Shown: piece after piece, positions 1 through 5,008 of the stretch
How positions within the stretch are numbered: the stretch's first letter is position 1
How the letters are laid out: every line of letters starts with the position of its first letter
Assembly (NCBI GenBank): GCA_052388025.1
Contig: JBQTIP010000204.1
Coordinates: 1 to 7,384 of the forward strand
Source of the DNA: JBQTIP01 sp052388025
GTDB lineage: Bacteria; Actinomycetota; UBA4738; HRBIN12
DNA: 7,384 nucleotides
Direction of reading: 5' to 3'
Translations under genes and position numbers: made by a program
Notes under the pieces: generated by a model
What the model was told of the DNA's origin: nothing
The model's database searches: none
What the model saw: only the letters and a program-made list of their open reading frames with translations

Positions 1-644
1 CCCACGCTCCGCTCGCTCGGCGTGTACCCGGCCTCCTCCGCGTTCGTGGAGTCGGACAGGAGCAGGTGGACGCCGCGACCCGCTTCCTCGGCGAGCGCAT
101 GGAGGTCCGTCGGGCGGCCGTCGAGCGGCGTCTGGTCGATCTTGAAGTCGCCCGAGTGCAGGATCGTGCCGAACGGCGTGTCGATTGCAACGGCCACGCC
201 GTCGGGGATGCTGTGGGTCACGCGGACGAACCGCATCGAGAAGGGTCCCGATGTCGGGCCGTCGCCGGGGACGACCGTTCGGAGCTCCGCACGGTCCAGC
301 ACGCCGTGCTCCTCGAGCTGGCCTTCGAGCAGCGCCAGGGTGAACGGCGTCCCGTAGACGGGAAGGACCCGCTCGAACTCCCGTAGCAGGTAAGGCAGGG
401 CCCCGATGTGGTCCTGATGGCCGTGAGTGAGGACGACGGCCTCGACGCGGTCGGCGTTCTCGCGGACGTACTCGAAGTCCGGGAGGACGAGGTCGATCCC
501 GGGCATCTCCGTATGCGGGAACGAGAGCCCGACGTCGAGGATCAGGATGCGACCGGCCAGCTCGACGCAGGCCATGTTGCGGCCGACCTCCCCGACCCCG
601 CCGAGGAAGACGACGCGCGCGGGTGCCTTAGAGGACGCCGGCAT
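1..644 (-). CDS. rnj: Ribonuclease J (RNase J), 5' part, truncated by window edge
   Basis: RNase J is a cytoplasmic metallo-beta-lactamase/beta-CASP ribonuclease with endo- and 5'-exonuclease activity in mRNA decay and rRNA maturation. The visible 214 residues are its N-terminal metallo-beta-lactamase part. They contain the family opening FLGGVGEVGRNM (13-24), the zinc motif THGHQDH (73-79) followed by IGALPYLL, THSIPD with a further metal-ligand His, SGDFKID, and DSTNAEE near the cut end. The beta-CASP and C-terminal domains lie outside the window. The ATG at 642-644 sits inside the last codons of dapA, a 17-base overlap. GGAAGG (654-659, minus strand) lies 9 bases upstream, and GGAGG directly abuts the ATG. 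Translational coupling to dapA is therefore likely. The same dapA-rnj order is known in Mycobacterium. Product identity is near certain; only the exact start could shift. Confidence 0.96.
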   Translation of the reverse strand, partial: MPASSKAPARVVFLGGVGEVGRNMACVELAGRILILDVGLSFPHTEMPGIDLVLPDFEYVRENADRVEAVVLTHGHQDHIGALPYLLREFERVLPVYGTPFTLALLEGQLEEHGVLDRAELRTVVPGDGPTSGPFSMRFVRVTHSIPDGVAVAIDTPFGTILHSGDFKIDQTPLDGRPTDLHALAEEAGRGVHLLLSDSTNAEEAGYTPSERSV

Positions 645-1512
645 CCTCCAGAGCCTTCCGGATGCGGGCCCGCTCCTCGTCGGTCGCTGGGACGAGGGGC
701 AGCCGAGGGGCTCCGGCCGGGAGGCCGAGCATGTCGACGGCGGCCTTCACCGGGATCGGGTTGGTCGTTATGAACAGGGCGACGAAGAGCGGCGAGAGCT
801 CCTCGTGGATCTTCCGCGCCGCCGGGACGTCGCCGGAGGCGACCAGGTCGGTCATCTGCTTGATCCGGCCGCCGACGACGTGCGACGCGACCGAGACGAC
901 CCCGACGGCCCCCAGGCACATGTAGCCGAAGGTCGCCCAGTCGTCCCCCGAGTACACCTCGAAGTCGGCCGGCGCCTCGGAGATCAGCCGCGAGACGGCC
1001 TGGAAGTCGCCGGTCGAGTCCTTCACCGCGACGACGTTCGGCACCTCGGCCATCGCGAGCAGCGTGTCGTGCTCGATGCGCACGGCGGTCCGGCCGGGGA
1101 TGTTGTAGGCGATGATCGGTAGGTCGGTCGAGTCCGCGATTCGGCGGAAGTGCTCTAGCAGACCCCGTTGCGGCGGCTTGTTGTAGTAGGGCGAAACCAC
1201 GAGCAGCCCGTCGGCGCCCGCCTCCTGCGCGGCCCGCGACAGCTCGATCGACTCGGCCGTCGAATAGGTGCCCGTGCCGCAGACGACCTTCCCGCGTCCC
1301 TCGGCGGCCTCGACCACGGCCCTGAAGAGCGCGGCCTTCTCCTCGTGGGTGAGCGTCGGCGACTCGCCGGTAGACCCGGCGACGACCAACGCGTCGGAAC
1401 CGCGCTCCAGGAGATGGCGAGCCAGCTCTTTGGCGCCTTCAAGGTCGAGCGATCCATCGTCCCGGAAGGGCGTGACCATAGCGGTGACGACCGCCCCAAA
1501 TCTACCGGCCAT
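628..1512 (-). CDS. dapA: 4-hydroxy-tetrahydrodipicolinate synthase (DapA)
   Basis: This enzyme condenses pyruvate with aspartate semialdehyde, the first committed step of the diaminopimelate/lysine pathway, and acts in the cytoplasm as a class I (Schiff-base) aldolase. The 294-residue protein has the usual family length and a single TIM-barrel domain. Visible motifs are GSTGES (46-51, substrate carboxylate binding), SPYYNKPPQRG (107-117), YNIPGRT (136-142, with catalytic Tyr136 and Arg141), AVKDSTGD (162-169, with Schiff-base Lys164) and TTNPIPVKAA near the C-terminus. The first Thr of the common GTTGES motif is Ser47 here, a conservative change. The start is fixed by a strong AAGGAGG four bases upstream and by the family N-terminus GAVVTAMVTPF. 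It is followed directly by, and overlaps, the RNase J gene, so the two probably form one operon. Confidence 0.97.
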   Translation of the reverse strand: MAGRFGAVVTAMVTPFRDDGSLDLEGAKELARHLLERGSDALVVAGSTGESPTLTHEEKAALFRAVVEAAEGRGKVVCGTGTYSTAESIELSRAAQEAGADGLLVVSPYYNKPPQRGLLEHFRRIADSTDLPIIAYNIPGRTAVRIEHDTLLAMAEVPNVVAVKDSTGDFQAVSRLISEAPADFEVYSGDDWATFGYMCLGAVGVVSVASHVVGGRIKQMTDLVASGDVPAARKIHEELSPLFVALFITTNPIPVKAAVDMLGLPAGAPRLPLVPATDEERARIRKALEDAGVL

Positions 1513-1516
1513 GCTT

Positions 1517-1523
1517 CCTCCTT
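1517..1523 (-). promoter_or_regulatory. Shine-Dalgarno site of dapA
   Basis: On the minus strand this reads AAGGAGG, a full match to the anti-Shine-Dalgarno core, four bases before the dapA ATG. It decides the dapA start and contrasts with the adenosyltransferase and vapB genes of this window, which lack any such site. Confidence 0.85.
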
Positions 1524-1637
1524 CTCATGCCGGCGGCGGCGGACGGCGGCTCACCCGGGGAGACGTCGGGCCGGGCGACCGGGCCCCGGTCAGGCGTCCT
1601 GCCTTGCCCGGGCCGCCCTGCCCCACGCGTGCCCGGC

Positions 1638-1666
1638 ACGATAGCACCGTTCCACGCGCCGCACAA
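1638..1666 (-). promoter_or_regulatory. Candidate sigma-70-type promoter of dapA-rnj
   Basis: On the minus strand, TTGTGC (1661-1666) and TATCGT (1638-1643) are separated by exactly 17 bases. They match the -35 consensus at 3 of 6 and the -10 at 4 of 6 positions. Initiation would fall near 1631 and give a leader of about 118 bases, GC-rich, before the dapA start. The match is modest, so this is a candidate; spacing and position are the main support. Confidence 0.4.
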
Positions 1667-1683
1667 GAGTCACACGAGTCACA
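1667..1683. repeat. Tandem 8-base direct repeat GAGTCACA beside the dapA -35
   Basis: GAGTCACA occurs at 1667-1674 and again at 1676-1683, a 9-base period. The pair directly abuts the upstream side of the candidate dapA -35 box. Such a position would suit an activator or repressor, but no binding protein can be named from the sequence. Confidence 0.5.
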
Positions 1684-1711
1684 TGTTGAACGGGATAACC
1701 CAGTTGCTCCT

Positions 1712-1749
1712 GTCACCTCCTGGGGCCGGGCCGCGCGGTGACCGGCCCC
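1712..1749. repeat. Interleaved inverted repeats in the dapA/adenosyltransferase intergenic region
   Basis: Two perfect inverted repeats interlock here. GTCACC (1712-1717) pairs with GGTGAC (1737-1742), and GGGGCCGG (1722-1729) pairs with CCGGCCCC (1742-1749). Because the arms alternate, the two stems cannot form as simple nested hairpins. They would compete or form a pseudoknot-like fold. In very GC-rich DNA some such pairing is expected by chance. Neither candidate promoter would transcribe this segment, so a DNA-level role or no role is as likely as an RNA switch. Confidence 0.4.
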
Positions 1750-1760
1750 TCCGGTTGCCT

Positions 1761-1776
1761 CGGCTATCCTAGCCGG
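1761..1776 (+). promoter_or_regulatory. Candidate leaderless promoter and palindrome at the adenosyltransferase start
   Basis: TATCCT (1765-1770) fits the -10 pattern TANNNT and ends six bases before the ATG at 1777. Transcription would therefore start at or beside the start codon and give a leaderless mRNA. No Shine-Dalgarno sequence precedes the ATG, which agrees. The hexamer sits in a perfect inverted repeat, CGGCTA-TCC-TAGCCG (1761-1775), a plausible operator covering the -10. No good -35 is visible (CCGGCC at 1742-1747). Confidence 0.4.
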
Positions 1777-2331
1777 ATGGCGCGGATCTACACCAAGACG
1801 GGCGACGACGGCACGACCGGCCTCCTTTACGGGGGCCGGATCTCGAAGGCCGATCCGGCCGCCGAGGCCTACGGGACGACCGATGAGGCGGTCGCAGTCC
1901 TCGGTCTCGCGCGCGCACTCTCGGACGACGAGACGCTCAACGAGGACATCCTGCGGATCCAGCGCGAGCTGTTCGTCGTCGGCGCGGACCTCGCCACGAA
2001 CCCGAAGGAGCGCTCCAAGCTCGAGCCCGGCGTCTCGCTCGTCACGGTTGACATGGTCGAGCGCCTCGAAGCCCTGATCGACGCCACGGTCGCCGAGCAC
2101 CCCCTCCCTCGAGAGTTCATCGTTCCGGGCGCGAACCCGGTCTCCGGGTCACTCGACGTGGCACGGAGCACGGTCCGGCGGGCCGAGCGGCGCACGGTCG
2201 AGTTCCGCGAGTCCGGTCGCGAGGTGAACCCCGAGGTGGTGCGCTACCTGAACCGACTCTCCGACCTGCTGTTCGTCCTCGCGCGCCGGGAGGCCGGCGA
2301 GTCCGAGCCCCACAGCCGGGGCAGGGGATGA
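1777..2331 (+). CDS. pduO: PduO-type cob(I)alamin adenosyltransferase
   Basis: The family transfers the 5'-deoxyadenosyl group of ATP to cob(I)alamin, making coenzyme B12 in the cytoplasm, usually as a trimer of helical bundles. The 184-residue protein has the ATP-binding N-terminus YTKTGDDGTTGL (5-16), RISKAD (21-26), an AYGTTDEA segment with Asp36 (31-38), IQRELFVVGADLAT (61-74), FIVPG (114-118), VARSTVRRAERR (128-139) and YLNRLSDLLFVLAR (157-170). By comparison with the Lactobacillus enzyme, Asp36 and Arg130 would be the salt-bridge pair, Phe114 the residue near cobalt, and Arg134 an ATP ligand; all are kept. DEAV replaces the common DELN, PGANP replaces PGGSP, and LDVAR replaces LHVAR, so this is a divergent member. 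The frame extends 13 codons upstream, but MARIYTKTG is the family start. It overlaps the next gene by ATGA. Confidence 0.9.
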   Translation: MARIYTKTGDDGTTGLLYGGRISKADPAAEAYGTTDEAVAVLGLARALSDDETLNEDILRIQRELFVVGADLATNPKERSKLEPGVSLVTVDMVERLEALIDATVAEHPLPREFIVPGANPVSGSLDVARSTVRRAERRTVEFRESGREVNPEVVRYLNRLSDLLFVLARREAGESEPHSRGRG

Positions 2332-3335
2332 GCGAGCTGTCGTCATTCATCGGAGGAATGCCCAAGGCCGAGCTGCATCTGCATCTCGAGGGCACATTGG
2401 AGCCCGAGCTGAAATTCGACCTGGCTGTCCGCAACGGTCTCGATCTGCCCTATGACTCCGTCGACGAGATGCGGGCCGCCTACGACTTCGACGATCTGCC
2501 GTCGTTTCTTGCCGTCTACTACGAGGGCATGAGCGTGCTCCTCACCGAGCACGACTTCTACGACCTCGCAATGGCGTACTTCCAGCGGGCCCACTCCCAA
2601 AACGTCGTCTATGCCGAAGTTTTCTTCGATCCTCAGGCCCACACGACGCGCGGGATTCCATTTGGCACGTTCATCGAGGGCTTCCACCGCGCTCAGCAGG
2701 GTGCGAAGGCGTCTCTCGGTCTGCGGACCCAGCTCATCATGTGCTTCTTGCGGGACTTGACCGCCGAATCCGCTCTGGACACTCTCGAACAGTCCTTGCC
2801 GTACAAGGACTGGATCATCGGGGTTGGCTTGGATTCGGACGAGAAGGACAACCCGCCGATCAAGTTCAAGGACGTCTTCGCCCGGGCGCGAAGCGAGGGC
2901 TACCGACTCACGATGCACTGCGATGTGGATCAAGAGAACTCGGTCGAGCACATCTGGCAATGCCTCAACGACATCGGGGTAGAGAGAATCGACCACGCCG
3001 TCAACTCGCTGGAGGACGCGGCCTTGATCAAGGAGATCAACAGCCGGGGTCTCGGCCTGACCGTCTGTCCGATCTCGAATAGCTACGTCACCGACGGTCT
3101 GAAGGCAAGAGAGATCAAGATCATGCTCGATCAGGGCATGCGAGCCACCATCAACTCCGACGACCCTGCCTACTTCCCCGGCTACATCAACGAGAACTTG
3201 ATCGCCGTGCAGGCAGCCGTGAACTTGACGCGCGACGAGATCGTGCAACTGGCCCGGAACGCATTCACGATCAGCTGGCTGGCGGAGGATGACAAGGACC
3301 GCTACCTGGACGCCCTCGAGGCTTACGCAACGTAG
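2328..3335 (+). CDS. add: Adenosine/adenine deaminase-family amidohydrolase, atypical active site
   Basis: The family hydrolyses the 6-amino group of adenosine, adenine or related purines using one zinc ion in a TIM barrel. The 335-residue protein has usual length. It opens with PKAELHLHLEGTLEPEL (12-28; metal ligands His17 and His19) and carries FFDPQAHTTRG (99-109), GVGLDSDE (165-172), a metal-ligand His197, RIDHAV (220-225), LTVCPISN (244-251) and INSDDPAYF (275-283; Asp278, Asp279). The style (FFDPQ, SDDPAYF) resembles the adenine deaminase branch more than classical adenosine deaminase, so the substrate is uncertain. The normal HAGE proton-donor motif is replaced by HCDVDQENS (197-205): Val200 stands where Glu is expected, with Asp199, Asp201 and Glu203 nearby. 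The start overlaps the adenosyltransferase stop by ATGA. Four sampled 60-base rows are 57-58% GC, well below neighbours, suggesting transfer. Confidence 0.88.
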   Translation: MSELSSFIGGMPKAELHLHLEGTLEPELKFDLAVRNGLDLPYDSVDEMRAAYDFDDLPSFLAVYYEGMSVLLTEHDFYDLAMAYFQRAHSQNVVYAEVFFDPQAHTTRGIPFGTFIEGFHRAQQGAKASLGLRTQLIMCFLRDLTAESALDTLEQSLPYKDWIIGVGLDSDEKDNPPIKFKDVFARARSEGYRLTMHCDVDQENSVEHIWQCLNDIGVERIDHAVNSLEDAALIKEINSRGLGLTVCPISNSYVTDGLKAREIKIMLDQGMRATINSDDPAYFPGYINENLIAVQAAVNLTRDEIVQLARNAFTISWLAEDDKDRYLDALEAYAT

Positions 3336-3357
3336 TGCTCCGTCTTGAGAAGTTGCC

Positions 3358-3377
3358 GGCGTGAAATCCGTCACGCC
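3358..3377. terminator. Hairpin between convergent genes, candidate bidirectional terminator
   Basis: GGCGTGA (3358-3364) and TCACGCC (3371-3377) form a perfect 7-base stem with a 6-base loop. It lies in the 47-base gap between the deaminase stop and the lipoprotein stop, where both transcripts end. No clean T-run follows on either strand (CCCTCTCT on the plus side), so it is not a textbook intrinsic terminator. Weak-tail hairpins are common in GC-rich genomes. Confidence 0.5.
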
Positions 3378-3382
3378 CCTCT

Positions 3383-3841
3383 CTACTGCGGCACGAAGGC
3401 TCCGTAGTTGTCGCCGCCGATGAGGAGCACGAGCAGGCCGATGTTCTCTATGTCCATCGCCGGCGGGAACGCCACGTCGAAGGTCGCCGTGGCGCCGGCG
3501 GAGACCGGCGTCGAGCCCACCACCCGCCCGTCGATCTGACGCCCGTCCCGGGCGTCCTTGACGTACAGGTCCGGCCGCGGCAACTCGCGTCCGGTCTCGT
3601 TCACGATCTCCAGGGTGCCGGTGCTTCCCTCGAGCCGGACCGTGACCGTGACTCCGGCGTTCTCATACACATAGACAGCCGTTCCCGGGGGGCCGCTCGT
3701 GGCGGTCTCGACCGGCGTGGGGCTCTCGTCGGTCGTCTCCGTCACGGAGGGCGTCTGCGTCCCCCCGCTGGTTCCGGAGCAGGCCGCGGCCATCATTCCG
3801 GCGAGGACCAGGAGCGCGACGAACCGACGCGGGGCGGTCAT
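3383..3841 (-). CDS. Small secreted lipoprotein of unknown function
   Basis: The 152-residue protein has a lipoprotein signal: positively charged MTAPRR, a hydrophobic stretch (7-17), and lipobox AAAC with Cys21 as the likely acylated residue, so it should be anchored to the outer face of the cytoplasmic membrane. Residues 22-52 are a low-complexity Thr/Ser/Pro/Glu/Gly linker. From about 53 to the end there is a compact, probably beta-sandwich domain with alternating hydrophobic residues (VYVYENAGVTVTVRLEG, then GTLEIVNETGREL and ATFDVAFP). This layout resembles small FxLYD/DUF-type extracellular domains, but I do not recognise the family. No cysteine besides the lipobox is seen. It is divergent from the histidine phosphatase gene by 46 bases and convergent with the deaminase. 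No Shine-Dalgarno precedes the ATG; a TATGAT hexamer lies 9 bases upstream. Confidence 0.85.
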   Translation of the reverse strand: MTAPRRFVALLVLAGMMAAACSGTSGGTQTPSVTETTDESPTPVETATSGPPGTAVYVYENAGVTVTVRLEGSTGTLEIVNETGRELPRPDLYVKDARDGRQIDGRVVGSTPVSAGATATFDVAFPPAMDIENIGLLVLLIGGDNYGAFVPQ

Positions 3842-3850
3842 GGATGGGGC

Positions 3851-3856
3851 ATCATA
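3851..3856 (-). promoter_or_regulatory. Candidate -10 element of the lipoprotein gene
   Basis: On the minus strand this reads TATGAT, 5 of 6 to consensus, and ends 9 bases before the lipoprotein ATG. A start of transcription 6-7 bases downstream would leave only a 2-4 base leader. No convincing -35 is seen at 16-18 bases spacing, so support rests on the hexamer, its position and the absence of a Shine-Dalgarno site. Confidence 0.35.
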
Positions 3857-3870
3857 CGCGAACCCCGATC

Positions 3871-3876
3871 GGAGGA
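3871..3876 (+). promoter_or_regulatory. Shine-Dalgarno-like site choosing the histidine phosphatase start
   Basis: GGAGGA lies 11 bases before the ATG at 3888. It favours that start over the in-frame ATG at 3840, which has no such site and overlaps the start codon of the opposite lipoprotein gene. The spacing is slightly long. Confidence 0.5.
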
Positions 3877-3887
3877 CGCCCGTCCGG

Positions 3888-4346
3888 ATGAGGCAGCTCG
3901 AGCTCCGTCGGCACGCCCGGCGCGACCCGCAGCACGACCGGCTCTCGCCCGAGGGCCGCGTTCAGGCCGAGGATGTCGGCCGGACGCTCGCGGGCGGCTA
4001 CGCGGTCGTGTTCGCCTCCCCCGCCGAGCGGGCGGCCGAGACCGTCGCCTGGTTCCTGCGGAGCGCCCGGCAACAGCTCCCGGCGCACCACGCGATCCCC
4101 GGCCTCGCCGGCGAGGGCGTGGGGGGAGGCACTCCCGATGGTCTGGCCGAGGTCGTCCGAGGCCTGCTCGCGCGGGTTCCGGAGGGCGAACGCGGCCTCG
4201 CCGTCGGGCACACGCCGCTGATCGAGAAGGCGGTGCTCGGCCTGACCGGCCGGGAGATCGCGCCGCTCGGCGAGTGCGAGGGCGTCCTGATCTCGCAGGA
4301 CGAGTACGGCGATCTCTCCGTGGAAGAGCTCCGGCTCGGGAGCTGA
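3888..4346 (+). CDS. Histidine phosphatase family protein (SixA-like)
   Basis: The 152-residue protein belongs to the histidine phosphatase superfamily, whose members remove phosphate through a phosphohistidine intermediate. The N-terminal LRRHARRD (6-13) gives Arg8 and nucleophile His9. LSPEGRVQAEDVG (19-31) matches the family's LTxxGxxQA segment, FASPAERAAET (42-52) gives the second Arg (Arg48), and VGHTPLIE (106-113) gives the second catalytic His108. The short length and absence of an insertion suit the SixA/small phosphohistidine phosphatase group rather than phosphoglycerate mutase. The substrate is unknown. The start follows the conserved beta strand and GGAGGA upstream. An upstream ATG at 3840 would add 16 residues (DGASYANPDRRTPVR) with no family match. 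The LysE-family gene begins 8 bases after the stop, so the two are probably one transcript. Confidence 0.87.
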   Translation: MRQLELRRHARRDPQHDRLSPEGRVQAEDVGRTLAGGYAVVFASPAERAAETVAWFLRSARQQLPAHHAIPGLAGEGVGGGTPDGLAEVVRGLLARVPEGERGLAVGHTPLIEKAVLGLTGREIAPLGECEGVLISQDEYGDLSVEELRLGS

Positions 4347-4354
4347 CCGCGCGC

Positions 4355-4972
4355 GTGTCCGACCTATCGCACCCGGCCGCGGCGCTCGGCATAGGGGTCG
4401 CGCTCGGAGCGTCGCCGGGCCCGGTGCAGCTGCTCCTGTTCTCGGAGGCGGCCCGCGGCGGCATCGGGCGAGGGCTCCGAGCAATGGCCGGTGCGAACAC
4501 GACGTTCGGCCTGCTCCTCGCCGCGCTGGCGGCAGGCCTCTCCTCCGTCGAGCCTGGGGGAGCGTTCCTGCGAGTAGTGAAGGTCGCCGGCGGGGCGTTC
4601 CTCGTCTGGCTCGCGATCGACGCCGTCCGCGAGTCCCGGCGGCCTCACGTGACCGACGCGCCCGTGCGGGGCGAGAACCCGGCCGCCCGCGGCGTCGTCG
4701 CGGTGATCCTGAACCCCGGGGTGTACGTGTTCCTGGCCACTACTGGGACGGCCGTCGTGAGCGCCGCGGCCGACGACGGCGGAATCGGGCTCGCCTTCCT
4801 AACCGTCGCGGCGCTCCTGGTCGGGGTGTCGATCATGGACATGAGCATGGTCCTGCTCGGCGGGGGCGGCGCGAGGCGCATGGGCGAGCGAGCCGTCCGG
4901 ATCGTCGGAGACGTCCTGGCTGTGGGGCTCGCCGCGCTGGGCGTATGGCTCGTCGTGCAGGGCATCGCATGA
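4355..4972 (+). CDS. LysE-family amino acid/metabolite exporter
   Basis: The family exports amino acids or related small molecules across the cytoplasmic membrane. From the chosen GTG the protein is 205 residues, the usual family size. The first helix contains GVALGASPGP (14-23), the signature near the N-terminus, followed by the loop ARGGIGRGLRA (33-43). Six hydrophobic segments lie at about 8-29, 42-62, 70-91, 110-135, 145-168 and 180-204. ILNPGVYVF (118-126) is the conserved Asn-Pro element of the fourth helix. The frame is open further upstream into the phosphatase gene (ATG at 4274), but those 27 residues are Arg-rich, overlap a real gene and do not fit the family, so GTG at 4355 is preferred. 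GGGAG at 4338-4342 is a weak ribosome site. The substrate cannot be told from sequence. The stop codon lies in the candidate vapBC -35 box. Confidence 0.87.
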   Translation: MSDLSHPAAALGIGVALGASPGPVQLLLFSEAARGGIGRGLRAMAGANTTFGLLLAALAAGLSSVEPGGAFLRVVKVAGGAFLVWLAIDAVRESRRPHVTDAPVRGENPAARGVVAVILNPGVYVFLATTGTAVVSAAADDGGIGLAFLTVAALLVGVSIMDMSMVLLGGGGARRMGERAVRIVGDVLAVGLAALGVWLVVQGIA

Positions 4973-5008
4973 CATATTGATGCGAAGGCTGTATGCTTTG
5001 ATGCATGC
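4966..5008. repeat. Candidate VapB operator: TTGATGC direct repeat and CGCAT/ATGCG inverted repeat
   Basis: TTGATGC occurs at 4977-4983 and 4998-5004, 21 bases apart, about two helical turns. CGCAT (4966-4970) and ATGCG (4980-4984) form an inverted repeat across 9 bases, over the -35. Further ATGC copies lie at 4993-4996 (as part of TATGC) and 5001-5008. Ribbon-helix-helix antitoxins bind short repeated sites over their own promoter, so this is the natural autoregulation site. The exact half-site is inferred. Confidence 0.5.
4969..4997 (+). promoter_or_regulatory. Candidate vapBC promoter giving a leaderless mRNA
   Basis: ATGACA (4969-4974, 5 of 6 to the -35 consensus) and TATGCT (4992-4997, 4 of 6 to the -10) are separated by exactly 17 bases. 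The expected start of transcription falls at 5004-5005, on the vapB ATG. No Shine-Dalgarno sequence precedes that ATG. The -35 overlaps the stop codon of the exporter gene, so the module is fitted tightly into a 32-base gap. Confidence 0.6.

Noticed and set aside
1713..1721. A perfect AGGAGGTGA ribosome-binding sequence on the minus strand upstream of dapA
   Set aside because: No start codon follows at a usable distance; the next ATG on that strand is about 30 bases on and is followed at once by TGA.
1513..1776. A cobalamin riboswitch upstream of the adenosyltransferase
   Set aside because: No B12-box-like sequence or multi-stem layout was recognised, and the best promoter candidate gives a leaderless transcript.
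2343..3374. A long open frame on the minus strand opposite the deaminase gene (343 codons)
   Set aside because: It is the complement of a gene with clear family motifs, shows no recognisable domain, and arises from codon bias in GC-rich DNA.
3840..3887. An earlier ATG start for the histidine phosphatase
   Set aside because: The 16 extra residues have no family match, there is no ribosome site, and it overlaps the opposite lipoprotein start codon.
3909..3917. RHG to RHA change in the histidine phosphatase active site
   Set aside because: RHA is a common natural variant in this superfamily; the catalytic Arg and His are intact.
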